This document shows positions 18,667-29,125 of a DNA stretch of 64,000 bases, piece by piece. The notes under the pieces were generated by a model. That model was not told the DNA's origin and did not search any database. It was given only the letters and a program-made list of their open reading frames with translations. The first letter of the stretch is position 1. Every line of letters starts with the position of its first letter. Origin of the DNA: Pseudomonas sp. WJP1 (GTDB lineage: Bacteria; Pseudomonadota; Gammaproteobacteria; Pseudomonadales; Pseudomonadaceae); assembly GCF_028471945.1 (NCBI RefSeq), contig NZ_CP110128.1, positions 980,501 through 1,044,500 of the forward strand, read 5' to 3'. A program made the translations under genes and the position numbers.

Positions 18667-20157
18667 TCAGAAGCGCCAGATCACGTCGACGAACGCGCGG
18701 TGCATGTACGAATCGACTTCCTTGCCGTAGGCATCGCCCGGCTTGAACACACCACCGCGGAAACGCACCAGGGCCGAAGGCTCATCGATCTTCTGGCTCA
18801 ACGCCGCCGGCAGCAGGCCTTGCTTGAAGTACTTGGTGACCACCAGATCCATTTCCTGGCCGAGGTCTTTGTCACCGTTGTTCAGTGGCAGGGAAGTGCT
18901 GGACAGCACCGCGCCGGTCACGTCGTCGGTGTTGTTCTGCACCGCGTCGATACCGTTGCTGGTGATCGGCTTGTTGCCGTCGACGCGCCAGAATTTGTGG
19001 TAGATCAGGCTGGCGTCGTATTCGTCGTTGAGCATCCACGAACCGAACAGCGTGGCCGATTGCATGTTGTTCATTTCGCCACGGAAGGCTTCACCGAAAC
19101 GGTGCACCCGCGAGCGGGTACCGGTGTAGTTCGAGCGGTTGCTTTCCAGGCCGTTCTGTTCGTAATCGGCGCTGGCACGGGCGTAGGCCGCACCGACTTG
19201 CCATTGCGGATCGAGGCGCAGGCGCACGCCCAGGTCAGTGGCCCAGCCGTCGACATCGCCGCTGTGCTTGGCTTGTGCCGGTGCGCTGCCATCGGCGTTC
19301 AGCGGGTTGACCGTGTCGCGGTCGCCGCTCATGCCGGTGATGCTGCCCCAGTAATTGACCGTGTTGGTGTTGCGCCAGTTATAGGCATCGCTGTTGGCCT
19401 GCAGGCCCAGCCAGCTGATGTCGCCATTCTGTTTTTTGTCCAGCGAATCGCCCGGTTCACCTGGCGTCGGGTAGTCGAGCTTGCCGTCATCGTGGGTGTG
19501 ATGACCGCGGATGCCGGCCCAGTGGCCCGGTGTCCATTGGTATTCGGCATCGGCGAAGGCGTGCAGGCGATCCTTGTCCTTGGGCGCCAGTTCCTTCAGG
19601 TCGGTGCGGTACTCGCTGAAGCGTTCGGCGACACCGGCGTTGGCGCGCAGCAGGGTGGTGTCGAAGGTCCAGTTCAGGGCTTCGATGTTGGTGTCGCGCC
19701 ATTGGCCGTCGTCGTTACGCAGGCGCTGGCGACCCAACTTGAGGATCTCGCCGGGGTAGGGCGTGAAGCCGCTGTAGCCGACCCAGAATTCGCGCATCGC
19801 CAGGTAGTTCTTCTTGGTCTTGCGATCACCGTTGTCGGTGGTCTGGGTGCCGTCGTTGTCGGATTCCTGCAGGGTGTCGGTTTCGATGATGTCGGTGGAC
19901 GTCACCGCCTGACCCATGGCGAAGGCGCTCCACGCGCCGCTCTCGCCATAGACCCACGGGCGCAGGTCCAGACCGAGGCCGTTGACGTCGCCGCCGCTCT
20001 GGGTGCCGAGGTCACGGTCGTCTTCGGACTGGCCGGTAATTTTCACATCCAGGCCGTAGTTCTTGGCTTCTTCTGTCATCGCCGCCAGCGTCGGGCAGGA
20101 CCAGATCAAGGCGAATGTCAGGCCGATACCGGCCTTCATGAATGGATTCAACTTCAT
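18667..20157 (-). CDS. algE: Alginate export outer-membrane porin AlgE
   Basis: A 496-residue outer-membrane beta-barrel that exports alginate. It has a signal peptide ([18 protein letters not shown]) and alternating amphipathic strands throughout, for example LWRFD-like strands near both ends and the C-terminal AFVDVIWRF ending in Phe, typical of outer-membrane barrels. Family blocks such as [19 protein letters not shown] and [16 protein letters not shown] are clear. The start overlaps the algK stop by four bases (ATGA), indicating translational coupling. GAGGAA lies upstream. Confidence 0.96.
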   Translation of the reverse strand: MKLNPFMKAGIGLTFALIWSCPTLAAMTEEAKNYGLDVKITGQSEDDRDLGTQSGGDVNGLGLDLRPWVYGESGAWSAFAMGQAVTSTDIIETDTLQESDNDGTQTTDNGDRKTKKNYLAMREFWVGYSGFTPYPGEILKLGRQRLRNDDGQWRDTNIEALNWTFDTTLLRANAGVAERFSEYRTDLKELAPKDKDRLHAFADAEYQWTPGHWAGIRGHHTHDDGKLDYPTPGEPGDSLDKKQNGDISWLGLQANSDAYNWRNTNTVNYWGSITGMSGDRDTVNPLNADGSAPAQAKHSGDVDGWATDLGVRLRLDPQWQVGAAYARASADYEQNGLESNRSNYTGTRSRVHRFGEAFRGEMNNMQSATLFGSWMLNDEYDASLIYHKFWRVDGNKPITSNGIDAVQNNTDDVTGAVLSSTSLPLNNGDKDLGQEMDLVVTKYFKQGLLPAALSQKIDEPSALVRFRGGVFKPGDAYGKEVDSYMHRAFVDVIWRF

Positions 20158-21662
20158 AGGGATTCCTCGCCGTCTTCTTCTTGCAGTGCGTGCAGTTGCA
20201 GCGTGTTCTGGCTCAAGTTGCCGCGAACGGACTGTTCCTGTTTCAACAGGCGCTGGGCCTCGGCCAGCTGCGCAGGCGGCAGTTGGGCTTCGAGTGTTTG
20301 CGCAAGCTCGGTGGCTTGCGGGGTGTTCTGGGCCTTGGCCAGTTGGCTGAAGACATACGCATTGAGTGGGTCAGGCTTGGTGCCTTTGCCTTGGGAAAAC
20401 AGTTGGGCGATGGCGAAGTCGGCACTGTTCTGGCCGTTGCGCGCGGCGGTCAGCAGATGGTCGAGGGCCTTCTGCGGGTAGACCTTGCCCAGGTAGCCAC
20501 GGCGATAGATCTGGCCGAGGTAGTAATCGGCGGCGACTTCGCGGCCGACGGCTTTCTGGAAGTGTTCCTCGGCGACCTTGGCGTCGGCCGGGACCATCTT
20601 GCCTTCGTAGTAGAGCTTGCCCAGCAACAGCTCGGCGCGCGGCTGGTCGGCGGCGCGGCCGTTGTCCAGGTACTTCATCATCTGGTCTACGTCGCCCAGT
20701 TCCGGGAAGTCGTAGATCAGTTGCGCCAGGGTGACCCAGGACGCCGGGTAGCCCGGGGCGATGGGTTCAAGCAGCGCCTGCGCGGTTTTTTCGTCGGGCT
20801 GGCCCAGGCTCGCATCGGCCAGCACGCGAGCGACGCTGTCGATACGTTGCGCCGATACGGTGCCGCGACTGTGCGCCGCCTGCATCTGCTTGATCAGCTC
20901 GGCCTGTTGCTCGGGCTGGGCCTTTTTCTGATAGACCGTGGCCAGTTCGACGTAGCAGATGTCGGTGGTGTTGAGCGCGGCCTTGCAGACCTTTTCCACG
21001 TCATCCAGATGCTGGTCGTAGGTGCCCTGGGTGCGATACAGCAGCACTTGCGCCAAGCCCGCTTCCGGCTTGCCTTCGGCGCGCCATTGGCTGATCTGCT
21101 TTTGCGCATCGACGTTGGGGAAGCTGTGCGGGTGCTGCAGGTACAGCATCGCCAACGGGATCAGGGTGTTGCCTTCGCCAGCGGCGGAGGCTTTTTTCAG
21201 CAGGCCTTCGGCTTCCTGGTGTTCGGCTTCGGTGGAGCCAGGCTTGGCCACCAACAAACGGCCGAGACGGGCCTGGGCGCGCGGCGAAACACTGGCGGCG
21301 GCGCGGTAAGTCGCCTCGGCCTGTTTCATCTGCGCCGGGTCGCGGCTGTCGACCTGGATGTCGGCGAGGCCGACCTGGGCTTCGCTGTAGCCCAGCGCTG
21401 CCAGCTGCTGGTAGTTCGCCGCGGCGGTGGCGGTGTCGCCACGCTTGAGCGCTTCGTTGGCCAGGCGCTGGTCGGGCAGGCCGGCGCAGCCGGCGAGGCT
21501 CACCGCCAAAGCTACTGCACACAGAGATCCCATGTAGGAGTGAGCCTGCTCGCGATGCAGGCGGCTCGGTACATCAGGCAAACCGAATAGATCCCATCGC
21601 GAGCAGGCTCGCTCCCACAGGGACTGCGGTGTTCTTGGAATTGGTGGAGTACTCACAGGCAT
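20154..21662 (-). CDS. algK: Alginate export lipoprotein AlgK, with REP in the signal region
   Basis: An outer-membrane lipoprotein of TPR/Sel1-like repeats that aids AlgE placement and links the periplasmic complex. The mature part begins at the lipobox VSLAGC and runs through repeats such as [20 protein letters not shown] and [20 protein letters not shown]. The oddity is at the 5' end. ATG 21662 has a very strong GGAGGAC site, but a REP doublet (about 21533-21620) lies in frame between this start and the hydrophobic core. This gives about 43 extra residues before [16 protein letters not shown]. The ATG at 21533 would avoid them but has no good ribosome site and an uncharged, 15-residue leader. 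I keep 21662. Confidence 0.9.
   Translation of the reverse strand: MPVSTPPIPRTPQSLWERACSRWDLFGLPDVPSRLHREQAHSYMGSLCAVALAVSLAGCAGLPDQRLANEALKRGDTATAAANYQQLAALGYSEAQVGLADIQVDSRDPAQMKQAEATYRAAASVSPRAQARLGRLLVAKPGSTEAEHQEAEGLLKKASAAGEGNTLIPLAMLYLQHPHSFPNVDAQKQISQWRAEGKPEAGLAQVLLYRTQGTYDQHLDDVEKVCKAALNTTDICYVELATVYQKKAQPEQQAELIKQMQAAHSRGTVSAQRIDSVARVLADASLGQPDEKTAQALLEPIAPGYPASWVTLAQLIYDFPELGDVDQMMKYLDNGRAADQPRAELLLGKLYYEGKMVPADAKVAEEHFQKAVGREVAADYYLGQIYRRGYLGKVYPQKALDHLLTAARNGQNSADFAIAQLFSQGKGTKPDPLNAYVFSQLAKAQNTPQATELAQTLEAQLPPAQLAEAQRLLKQEQSVRGNLSQNTLQLHALQEEDGEESL
21533..21620. repeat. REP doublet inside the algK leader coding region
   Basis: TGTAGGAGTGAGCCTGCTCG and CGAGCAGGCTCGCTCCCACA form the arms. 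The doublet is translated without a stop codon in the algK frame (as [15 protein letters not shown]... to ...[10 protein letters not shown]). Confidence 0.85.
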
Positions 21663-21671
21663 GTCCTCCGG

Positions 21672-22841
21672 TTACAGACCAGCAGCCATGGCTTTGTCGA
21701 TCAGCCAGTTCAGGTTCGGGCCACGGTCGCTGTTCACTTCCACCGGACGGCCGGCGAGGCTGCTGTCCAGGGCTTCGTCAGGCTGGATCAGCACGCGGAT
21801 GTCGGAGGACAGGTCGGCGCTTTTCAGGCTGGTGCTGTTGACGATCTTGCCGGTGCGGGTCTTGTCTTCGCCGGCGATCTGGAAGCGCACCGCGGTGCCT
21901 GGCAATACGTCGCCGAACTGGCGATAGGAGAAGCGCGCCTCGATGTTGGCTTCGGTGTTGCGCGGCACCAGCTGGAAGATCACGTCACCCTTGCTGGCGT
22001 ACTGACCGTCGGCGACCATCTGCTGGGCCACGGTGCAATCGCAAGGCGAGGTGAGGGTGCCGGTCATTTGCTTGCCGAACAGCTCTTCAACCTTGGCCGG
22101 GGCCAGTTGATCGTCTTCCAGGTGGCCCTTGAGCACGTCGAGCATGCTGGTGCTGAAGGTCGCCAGCGGTGCGCCTTTGGCGGCGACGCCATCGGCTTTC
22201 ACCAGGCTCTGCACGGTGCCGTCGCGGGGCATGGTGATGTTCACGCCCGGCACGCTGACCAGGCCGGCCTGGGCGTGGCTGACGAAGTACATGCCGTACA
22301 CCGACTTGAAGATGAACCCGAACGCCGCCAGGCCGACGACGAAAATCCCCAGGCTGAAGGTCACCGCTTTCATGCGCCCGAACGGGGTCATGCCGTGGCC
22401 GCCATCCTTGGTCTTGCGCGCCTTGGTGAAGTTGTCGCGCTGCAGGGTCGCCAGCACTTCGCCGATGGTGACGATGTCGCCGGCCAGGTGCGAAGTGATC
22501 AGGTGGCGCAAGGTCGAGATGTCTTGCGGTTCCAGGTTCTGGAACTGGCAACCGGTGCGACCGGTCTCGCGATCGCAGGAGCGCACTTGCAACTCGACGT
22601 CCATGGCCAGGCCGAGGTTGTCGATGACGAACTGCAGGCGGGCCTTGTACTTGTCGCCGACTTTCAGTGGCAGTTGCCCGGCATTGAAGGCCAGGCCACC
22701 GGCGGAAAGGTCGATCACTCGCGCTTCGACCGGTGTCCGGTCAGGGCCGAAGAAACGCAGCTTGGCCGGGATTTTTACCCGGGCGTGTTGGCGCTGGGCT
22801 TCAGATTCGTGCACTACGTTGGCGTTGACGGCGGTATTCAT
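21672..22841 (-). CDS. alg44: Alginate polymerase subunit Alg44 (c-di-GMP receptor)
   Basis: A 389-residue inner-membrane protein. The N-terminal PilZ domain binds c-di-GMP: RQHARVKIPAKLRF supplies the RxxxR-type arginines and DLSAGGLAF the D-x-S-x-x-G motif. One transmembrane helix (VTFSLGIFVVGLAAFGFIF) follows near residue 155. The periplasmic part is HlyD-like. With Alg8 it forms the polymerase and makes polymerisation c-di-GMP dependent. AGGAAA precedes the ATG. It follows alg8 by 36 bp. Confidence 0.97.
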   Translation of the reverse strand: MNTAVNANVVHESEAQRQHARVKIPAKLRFFGPDRTPVEARVIDLSAGGLAFNAGQLPLKVGDKYKARLQFVIDNLGLAMDVELQVRSCDRETGRTGCQFQNLEPQDISTLRHLITSHLAGDIVTIGEVLATLQRDNFTKARKTKDGGHGMTPFGRMKAVTFSLGIFVVGLAAFGFIFKSVYGMYFVSHAQAGLVSVPGVNITMPRDGTVQSLVKADGVAAKGAPLATFSTSMLDVLKGHLEDDQLAPAKVEELFGKQMTGTLTSPCDCTVAQQMVADGQYASKGDVIFQLVPRNTEANIEARFSYRQFGDVLPGTAVRFQIAGEDKTRTGKIVNSTSLKSADLSSDIRVLIQPDEALDSSLAGRPVEVNSDRGPNLNWLIDKAMAAGL

Positions 22842-22877
22842 AAGGGCGATTTCCTGGTTAATTCAAAAAGGGGGCGG

Positions 22878-24359
22878 TCAGACCATCAGCAGCAGCACGG
22901 CGACAAAAATGCTGCCGGCGGAGAAGGTCATGGTCCGAGACGACCAGGTGTTGAACCAACGTTGAAAGCTGGCGAGATCACGGGTCAGGGCAGTGGGCTG
23001 GCGAGTCCAGGACTGTTGGTCGAGGCGGAAGAACACGTAGATCTTCACCAGCGCGCCAACGATCTGGTTGTAATAGAGAATCGCCGGGTAGGCCGGCCCG
23101 ATCCGGTGGCCGGAGCAGGACAGCAACAGGGTCAGGATCAGGCGGGTGATGCCGATCCACAGCAGGTACACCAGGATGAACGCGGTGCCGTACTTGAAGC
23201 TGGCGATCAGTGCCACGGTCAGGCCCAGCAGCGAGGTCCACATCGACACGCGCTGGTCGAACAGCACCACGGACGTGAATGCACCGAGGCGCTTGATCCC
23301 CAGGCCGAGGGCGCGGGAGTTCTGGCGCAGGTTGTTGCCGTACCAACGGAACATCAGCTTGCGACTGGCCTTGATGAAGCTCTTCTCTGGCGGGTGCTCG
23401 ACGGTGTTGATCGCGGCATCAGGCACGTAGAAGGTGTCGTAGCCCAGGCGCATCAGGCTGAACCAGCTGGACTTGTCGTCGCCGGTCAGGAACTTGAAGC
23501 GACCCAGGCGCCAGTGTTGCAGCGAGTCGCTTTCCACGTCGGCAATGAATTCCGGGTTGGTGACCACGGTGGCACGGAACACCGACATGCGCCCGGTCAT
23601 GGTCAGCACGCGCTTGGACAGGGCCATCGAGCACATGTTGATGTGACGCTGGGCGAAACGCAGCTTGTGCCACTCGCTCATGATGTAGCCGCCGCGCACT
23701 TCGCAGAATTCATTGGTGGTCAGGCCGCCGACATTGCCGAACAGCTGGAACCACGGCACGGTCTTGCGCACGACGCCTTCGCCGAGCACGGTGTCGCCAT
23801 CGATCACGGCCACCACGGCGCGGTCGTCCGGCAGGTGGCGGGAGATGGCGCGGAAACCGAAGGCCAGGCCATCGCGCTTGCCGGTGCCGGGGATGCGCAC
23901 GAAGTCGAGTTTCACCCGGGCAGGCGGATTCATCCGGTTCCACAGGCTCTTGACCAGCAGTTCATCGGACATTTCGACGATGGAGCAGACCACGGTGGTC
24001 GGCAGCTCGCAGTCGATCGCTTCGCGGATCACCGAGCTGTAGACCTGCGCGGTGGTCAGGGCATCGATACGGAAACTGGTGACCATCAAAAATACGTGGG
24101 ACGGGTCCGCCGCCTTGCCCAGCTTGCGCACTTTGCGCCGCAGGTGCGGGTAGACCACGTACAAAAACAGCATGCCGCGCACAAAGTGCGTGGCCCCCAT
24201 CGAGTAGCGCCAGATACCGACGATCCCGATCAGGAAAATGAAGTCCTTCGACTCGGAGTCGAACGTGGACACAGGCAGCGCCATGGCGATGCCCATCAGT
24301 AAACTCAGGTAGAACAGCCAACCGGCGGCCTGGAGTAGGCCGTGCTTTAGCCTGTGCAT
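22878..24359 (-). CDS. alg8: Mannuronan synthase Alg8 (GT2)
   Basis: A 493-residue family 2 glycosyltransferase of the inner membrane that polymerises GDP-mannuronate. The metal-binding DxD is in [13 protein letters not shown]. The acceptor-site region is [18 protein letters not shown], followed by a basic [16 protein letters not shown] segment. Membrane helices lie at both ends ([33 protein letters not shown]). The open frame extends to 24539 through a REP, but ATG 24359 restores the family length (about 494) and N-terminus. Confidence 0.96.
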   Translation of the reverse strand: MHRLKHGLLQAAGWLFYLSLLMGIAMALPVSTFDSESKDFIFLIGIVGIWRYSMGATHFVRGMLFLYVVYPHLRRKVRKLGKAADPSHVFLMVTSFRIDALTTAQVYSSVIREAIDCELPTTVVCSIVEMSDELLVKSLWNRMNPPARVKLDFVRIPGTGKRDGLAFGFRAISRHLPDDRAVVAVIDGDTVLGEGVVRKTVPWFQLFGNVGGLTTNEFCEVRGGYIMSEWHKLRFAQRHINMCSMALSKRVLTMTGRMSVFRATVVTNPEFIADVESDSLQHWRLGRFKFLTGDDKSSWFSLMRLGYDTFYVPDAAINTVEHPPEKSFIKASRKLMFRWYGNNLRQNSRALGLGIKRLGAFTSVVLFDQRVSMWTSLLGLTVALIASFKYGTAFILVYLLWIGITRLILTLLLSCSGHRIGPAYPAILYYNQIVGALVKIYVFFRLDQQSWTRQPTALTRDLASFQRWFNTWSSRTMTFSAGSIFVAVLLLMV

Positions 24360-24396
24360 AATCGGAATCCTAAAGTCATTTGCGAGCCCCTCGCCC

Positions 24397-24466
24397 CTGT
24401 AGGAGCCCGGCTTGCCGGCGATGGCGATCTCAAGTACGTCATCGCCAGCAAGCTGTGCTCCTACAG
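24397..24466. repeat. REP-type inverted repeat between algD and alg8
   Basis: CTGTAGGAGCCCGGCTTGCC faces GCCAGCAAGCTGTGCTCCTACAG. It is in the 151-bp gap between the first two alginate genes. Confidence 0.75.
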
Positions 24467-24510
24467 GTGTTTCATGCGCGAAAGCGCGGTGTCGGAGACG
24501 GGATTCCGTG

Positions 24511-25827
24511 TTACCAGCAGATGCCTTCAGCCCGGCCATCGGTGGTGGTGGCCTTGGACATGAAGCCGACCAGGTCGATCACTTGCTTGCCGTGCGGAAC
24601 GTCCTGCACCAGGGCGCGGAATTTCTCGTCACGGTTGCCGAGGATGATCACGTCGGAGTTGTTGATCACCGCGTCGAAGTCGGAATTGAGCAAGGACGAC
24701 ACGTGCGGGATCTTCGACTCGATGTAGTCCTTGTTCGCACCGTGGACACGGGCGTACTCGACGTTGGCGTCGTAGATGCTCAGGTCGTAGCCCTTGCCGA
24801 TCAGCATTTCCGCCAGGTCTACCAGCGGGCTCTCGCGCAGGTCATCGGTGCCGGCCTTGAAGCTCAGGCCCAGCAGCGCGACTTTGCGTTTGTTGTGGCT
24901 GGAAACGATGTCGAACGCGTTCTGCACCTGGGACTCGTTACTGCGCATCAGCGAACTGAGCAGCGGTGCCTCGACGTCCAGGGAGCTGGCGCGGTAGGTC
25001 AGGGCACGCACGTCCTTGGGCAGGCAGGAACCGCCGAAGGCAAAGCCCGGGCGCATGTAGTACTGGGACAGGTTCAGGGTCTTGTCCTGGCAGACCACGT
25101 CCATCACTTCACGACCATCGACGCCGACGGCCTTGGCGATGTTGCCGATCTCGTTGGCGAAGGTCACCTTGGCGGCGTGCCACACGTTGCAGGTGTACTT
25201 GATCATCTCGGCAACGGCGATGTCCTTGCGGATGATCGGCGCGTCGAGTTCTTCGTACAGCGATTGCAGAACGTCGCCCGAGGCCTTGTCGAACTCGCCG
25301 ATGACGGTCATTGGCGGTTGGTCGTAGTCGGCGATGGCCGTGCTTTCGCGCAGGAACTCAGGGTTGACCGCCACGCCGAAATCGACACCGGCCTTCTTGC
25401 CGGAGCAGTCTTCGAGAATCGGGATGACAACGTTTGCGACAGTGCCCGGCAAAACGGTGCTGCGCACTACGATAGTGTGTCGGGTGGTCTTGTCACGCAG
25501 GACAAAACCGATCTCACGGCACACGGCCTCGATGTAGTTGAGTTCCAGGTCGCCGTTCTTCTTGCTCGGCGTACCAACACAGATCATCGACAGGTCGGTG
25601 TCGCGAATCGCCTCGGCGAAGTTGGTGGTGCCGCGCAGACGACCAGTCTGGATCCCCTGGGCCAGAAGTTCGCCCAGGCCTGGCTCAACGATTGGCGATT
25701 TGCCTGCGTTGATCATATCGATCTTGTCTTTGGCAACATCGACGCCAACGACGTCATGGCCCCGTGCAGACAGGCAACCGGCACAGACTGCGCCAACGTA
25801 ACCCAAACCAAATATGCTGATGCGCAT
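24511..25827 (-). CDS. algD: GDP-mannose 6-dehydrogenase AlgD
   Basis: A 438-residue NAD-dependent enzyme that oxidises GDP-mannose to GDP-mannuronic acid, the committed step of alginate synthesis. The N-terminal Rossmann motif is [19 protein letters not shown]. The catalytic Cys is in [15 protein letters not shown] (about residue 268). The third, UDP-binding-like domain carries [21 protein letters not shown] 25827 is preceded by GAGG and gives the family length; the frame also has a start at 25851 without support. It is the first gene of the operon, with a long upstream control region. Confidence 0.97.
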   Translation of the reverse strand: MRISIFGLGYVGAVCAGCLSARGHDVVGVDVAKDKIDMINAGKSPIVEPGLGELLAQGIQTGRLRGTTNFAEAIRDTDLSMICVGTPSKKNGDLELNYIEAVCREIGFVLRDKTTRHTIVVRSTVLPGTVANVVIPILEDCSGKKAGVDFGVAVNPEFLRESTAIADYDQPPMTVIGEFDKASGDVLQSLYEELDAPIIRKDIAVAEMIKYTCNVWHAAKVTFANEIGNIAKAVGVDGREVMDVVCQDKTLNLSQYYMRPGFAFGGSCLPKDVRALTYRASSLDVEAPLLSSLMRSNESQVQNAFDIVSSHNKRKVALLGLSFKAGTDDLRESPLVDLAEMLIGKGYDLSIYDANVEYARVHGANKDYIESKIPHVSSLLNSDFDAVINNSDVIILGNRDEKFRALVQDVPHGKQVIDLVGFMSKATTTDGRAEGICW

Positions 25828-25921
25828 CGCATTTACCTCAGTGTTGATCAAGCCATTAGATGGCCAGAGTTAATGGTGTTCAGCGGTGATAGTGCACGCG
25901 GAAGTTAAGCCTTGCAGGCGC

Positions 25922-25950
25922 GACAATACCGCGTGCTGGCATGAAAGTTC
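25922..25950 (-). promoter_or_regulatory. Candidate AlgU (sigma-22) promoter of algD
   Basis: On the minus strand GAACTT (25950-25945) is followed after 16 bases by TATTGTC. GAACTT is the -35 consensus of AlgU promoters; the -10 match is only partial. It lies about 95 bp before the algD start. The region to about 26628 otherwise holds no gene I can support. Confidence 0.45.
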
Positions 25951-26628
25951 CGAGTGTCTAAATAAGTGCACTCAAGGTGTGCGCAACTAGGCCTTGTTGT
26001 TATGACTTGCCCTGTTATGCAGCCGGTCCTCTGTTCAGAAGATATTCGTGCAATGATCCTGCGCGCTCGATGTCAGGCCGAAAGCCCGTAGATCAAGCGT
26101 TCTGGTGCCCGGGTGAGCACGTTTATAGGGGCGCTGCCTTGGCCTTGTAGGGGATAGTAATGGTGCATATCTCCTGTCCGTTCTGTTGTTGCCCAAATCA
26201 GGGATAAATCAGCGGAAGTTAGGTGTTGCAACTTCACTGCATGGATCACTGTTCTGCGTAAGTTATCTCGTACATCCTCGGCGAGAATCGTTACCGGTGG
26301 TATGAGCGGTGCATTCGGACATAGTTCCGACGCGCTCCTCAGGAAATCTGAAATTTCTTGAAATATTGACAAAGATGGCACTGCTCTCAAATTGATAGCA
26401 CTTACCGTTTCGCCCTTTATATATAGGCGGATTATTGGAGGGGATAGTTATTTGCCACTACGGAGAAAAATTTTCAGTGCCACTACTGAAAAAAATGATC
26501 GAAGTCGAGTGAAACTAAAGTTAGAAAATTGACAGATTGATTTTTGGCGTCATAAAAATGACGGAAAAGGCGGGGGATTTCGAGGCTTTCAATGGCGGCG
26601 CACGAGAGGGCGTGCGCCGCTCGTTGCA
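25951..26628. other. Long, lower-GC region upstream of algD
   Basis: About 680 bases separate the candidate promoter from the end of yaaA. The part 26340-26580 is AT-rich compared with its surroundings. A 105-codon minus-strand frame (26073-26390) starts with TTG, has no convincing ribosome site and no family I recognise. Long algD leaders and upstream activator sites are known in other pseudomonads, so this may be control DNA. Confidence 0.5.
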
Positions 26629-27408
26629 TCACTCTGGTGCGTGGTCGCGCAGGAACACCAGGTTGTCCGGTTTAGACTGCTCGGCGCTGTAGCGATAGCC
26701 CTGTACATCGAACTGCTTGAGGGCTTGTGGATCGTTGATGCGTTCCTCGATGACGAAGCGGCTCATCATGCCCCGGGCCTTTTTCGCGTAGAAGCTGATG
26801 ATCTTGTACTGGCCGTTCTTCAGGTCCTTGAAGTCGGTGTTGATGATGCGTGCATTCAAGGCGCTGCGCTTGACCGCCGAGAAATACTCGTTGGAAGCCA
26901 GGTTGAGCAGCACGTCATCGCCCTGGTCGGCCAGGGCTTCGTTCAACCATTCGCTGATGCGCGTGCCCCAGAAGGCATACAGGTCCTTGCCCCGGGCATT
27001 GGCCAGCTTGGTGCCCATTTCCAGGCGGTACGGTTGCATCAGGTCCAGGGGGCGCAGCAGGCCATACAGGCCGGAAAGCATGCGCAAGTGTTGCTGGGCG
27101 TAATCGAAGTCGGCTTCGCTGAAGGTTTGAGCATTGAGCCCGGTGTAGACGTCGCCCTTGAACGCCAGCAAGGCCTGCTTGGCGTTGGCCGGGGTAAAGG
27201 CGGGTGTCCAGCTGCCAAAGCGGGCGGCGTTGAGCCCGCCGATCTTGTCGGAGACGTGCATCAACTCGCTGATCTGCGCCGGCGTCAGTTCGCGCAATTG
27301 CTGGATCAGTTCCTGCGAATGGTCAAGGTACTGCGGCTGGGTGAAGCGCTGGGTCGCCGGCGGTGTTTCGTAATCGAGGGTCTTGGCGGGGGAAATCACC
27401 ATCAGCAT
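26629..27408 (-). CDS. yaaA: Peroxide stress protein YaaA (DUF328)
   Basis: A 259-residue protein of the YaaA/UPF0246 family. In E. coli it lowers free iron and protects DNA from oxidative damage during peroxide stress. Family blocks are [17 protein letters not shown] at the N-terminus, [36 protein letters not shown] and [18 protein letters not shown]. The length is normal. GGAGAC lies upstream of the ATG. It is a single gene between the alginate control region and a repeat. Confidence 0.95.
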   Translation of the reverse strand: MLMVISPAKTLDYETPPATQRFTQPQYLDHSQELIQQLRELTPAQISELMHVSDKIGGLNAARFGSWTPAFTPANAKQALLAFKGDVYTGLNAQTFSEADFDYAQQHLRMLSGLYGLLRPLDLMQPYRLEMGTKLANARGKDLYAFWGTRISEWLNEALADQGDDVLLNLASNEYFSAVKRSALNARIINTDFKDLKNGQYKIISFYAKKARGMMSRFVIEERINDPQALKQFDVQGYRYSAEQSKPDNLVFLRDHAPE

Positions 27409-27493
27409 GAAGTCGTCTCCTTTAATCGTGGCGGCGATTCTAGGGGGTTGTCATCGTTGACTCCAGCTATGGGTGTTATAGGTGCCGAACGGT

Positions 27494-27604
27494 GATCGTT
27501 CCCACGCGCAGCAAAGGAACGCCTCAACGGACGCTCCGCGTTCGGCTGTTGAAGGGACGCGGAGCGTCCCGGGCTGCATTCCCACGCAGAGCGTGGGAAC
27601 GATC
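27494..27604. repeat. Inverted repeat element (GATCGTTCCCACGC ends)
   Basis: GATCGTTCCCACGC (27494-27507) and GCGTGGGAACGATC (27591-27604) are perfect inverted ends; GGACGCTCCGCGT and ACGCGGAGCGTCC pair inside. This is a different repeat family from the REPs elsewhere in the window. Confidence 0.8.
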
Positions 27605-27664
27605 ATCAGGGGGCAGGTTGGATCAGCTATAGTGCCGCGCGGGTTTTGTTATGGAGACATCCCA

Positions 27665-28789
27665 TTGCGTATCGTTTTTCTGCTCACAGCCTGGCTCCTG
27701 AGCTTCGGCGTCATGGCGGCGCCGGGTGACGTGGCGACGCTGGATCGCAGCACCTGGCCGGAAAAACTCGACAGCCCGACCTTGTTTGATGTCGCGTCGC
27801 GTGCCGAAATCCTCATGTTCGCCCGGGTGCTGCTGGCCAGCGAGTCCCTGGACGAAGCCGCACTGGCGCAACGCCTGGGCCTGCGCACGATCAATCTGGA
27901 ATCGGTCAATCGCGTTCGCCAGCGCCTCTGGCAGCGGCTGTTGGCCAACTACGATTTCGCCCAACAGAGTTGCGACCAGGATGCCTCCTTCTGTTTCCTG
28001 GTCGAGGACATGGCCACGTTGCGCGAGCAGGCCGGCAAGTTTCAGCTCAGTGAGGACAGCTACTACATAAGGTGGGCCGAACCGAGTCGCCTGTTCCACA
28101 GCCAGTACCTGGATGAGCAACTGCGCAAGGCGGCGCTGTTTCCGCAAGCCAGCAGTGAAGTCGATCATTTCGGTGACTATGAGCGCAATGGCGACGCGAT
28201 GCATGACCGGCTGTTTCTCTTGACGTTCGACAGCGCCGCCAATGCCGTGCCGGACAATACCGAATGGATAGCCGAGTACCTGCGCAAGGCCAACCTGAGC
28301 GGCACTTTCTTCGTTCTCGGCAAGGATCTCCAGGCGCGTCTGGGCGAGCGTTCAGTGGCGAGCGTGCAAGAAACCTGGTCAACCCAGTGCATCGGTGTGC
28401 AAGGCTGGGAATTTCGCTCTCACAGCCACTGGCAGGACTGGCAGGACTCGGTACGCCGCAGCGTCGAGCTTGCCAGGAACAAACTGCCGGAGAACTTCGT
28501 GCCGCTGTTTCGCCCGCCCGATGGCCAGCGTCGTGCCGACGCCGGCGCTTTCTTCAAGGCCCAGGGCCTGCAGGTTGCCCTGTGGGACATCGACGCCCAG
28601 GACGGTGCCGGCAAGCTCAAGGGCAACCAGAGTGCGCAACGGGTGCTGACCCTGATGCTGCTGTGGCGCCATGGGGTGATCAATTTCAATATGAAGCAGG
28701 AGGGGGTGAAAACGTCGTTGCCCTGGCTGATCACACAAACGGCGCAAAGCGGCATCGGTTGGGAGGACTGTCAGGAAGGGTTTCGCTGA
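27665..28789 (+). CDS. Polysaccharide deacetylase-like protein, degenerate metal site
   Basis: A 374-residue exported protein. The start is TTG at 27665, with GGAGA 10 bases upstream; longer readings run through a repeat and are unlikely. A signal peptide (IVFLLTAWLLSFGVMAA) is followed by a helical region and then a NodB-like fold from about residue 175: LLTFDSAANAVPDNT, LSGTFFVLGKDL, EFRSHSHWQDW and LFRPPDGQRRADAG. In active deacetylases the first motif is TFDDG; here the second Asp is Ser, and the H-x3-H motif is altered to HSHW. It may be inactive or have another role. Annotators commonly name it polysaccharide deacetylase. Confidence 0.8.
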   Translation: MRIVFLLTAWLLSFGVMAAPGDVATLDRSTWPEKLDSPTLFDVASRAEILMFARVLLASESLDEAALAQRLGLRTINLESVNRVRQRLWQRLLANYDFAQQSCDQDASFCFLVEDMATLREQAGKFQLSEDSYYIRWAEPSRLFHSQYLDEQLRKAALFPQASSEVDHFGDYERNGDAMHDRLFLLTFDSAANAVPDNTEWIAEYLRKANLSGTFFVLGKDLQARLGERSVASVQETWSTQCIGVQGWEFRSHSHWQDWQDSVRRSVELARNKLPENFVPLFRPPDGQRRADAGAFFKAQGLQVALWDIDAQDGAGKLKGNQSAQRVLTLMLLWRHGVINFNMKQEGVKTSLPWLITQTAQSGIGWEDCQEGFR

Positions 28790-29125
28790 AAACCGCCAAA
28801 GCCCGTAAACATTGGGCAAGCGGCGATTTTAGAGGGGATTTTGCTGCAGGTTGATCTCCGACTGTAAACAAGTGATGGCAGTCCGCCAAGGGCTTTTCGT
28901 CACTCTGCAAAATAAACTTCAAAAAAGCGTCAAAGTGCTTTTTTCTGTCATGGGTTTTGGAGTATTACGAAGACAGACCGCCGAAACCTGCAACACAGGT
29001 GGCGTCTCCCAAGACCCCGCATGTAGGCAGAACACTTGAGTCCCCGCAGGTGTATTCGGTAGTCACTTCGAGGCGCAGCACCGCCAAGGTATTGCGTCCA
29101 CTGGCTCTGACAAAGGTGACCGAGT
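28790..29125. other. Intergenic region before the PhoH gene
   Basis: No gene seen. AAAAAAGC-N8-GCTTTTTT at 28921-28944 could form an 8-bp, AT-rich hairpin, a weak terminator candidate for the upstream gene. The stretch after it probably holds the promoter of the PhoH gene. Confidence 0.4.

Noticed and set aside
15628..24302. Very long plus-strand frames (468, 575, 593, 469 and 744 codons) across the alginate genes
   Set aside because: All are antisense to alginate genes with clear motifs; they arise from the high GC content at third codon positions.
24360..24539. N-terminal extension of Alg8
   Set aside because: It is a translated REP element and overlaps algD; the shorter form has the family length.
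24412..25908. A 498-codon plus-strand frame opposite algD
   Set aside because: It is antisense to algD, which has a complete Rossmann domain and catalytic cysteine.
26073..26390. A 105-codon minus-strand frame upstream of algD
   Set aside because: TTG start, no ribosome site, no recognisable family; kept only as a remark on the intergenic region.
27482..27664. N-terminal extension of the deacetylase-like protein
   Set aside because: The extra codons run through an inverted-repeat element; the TTG at 27665 has a ribosome site and starts the signal peptide.
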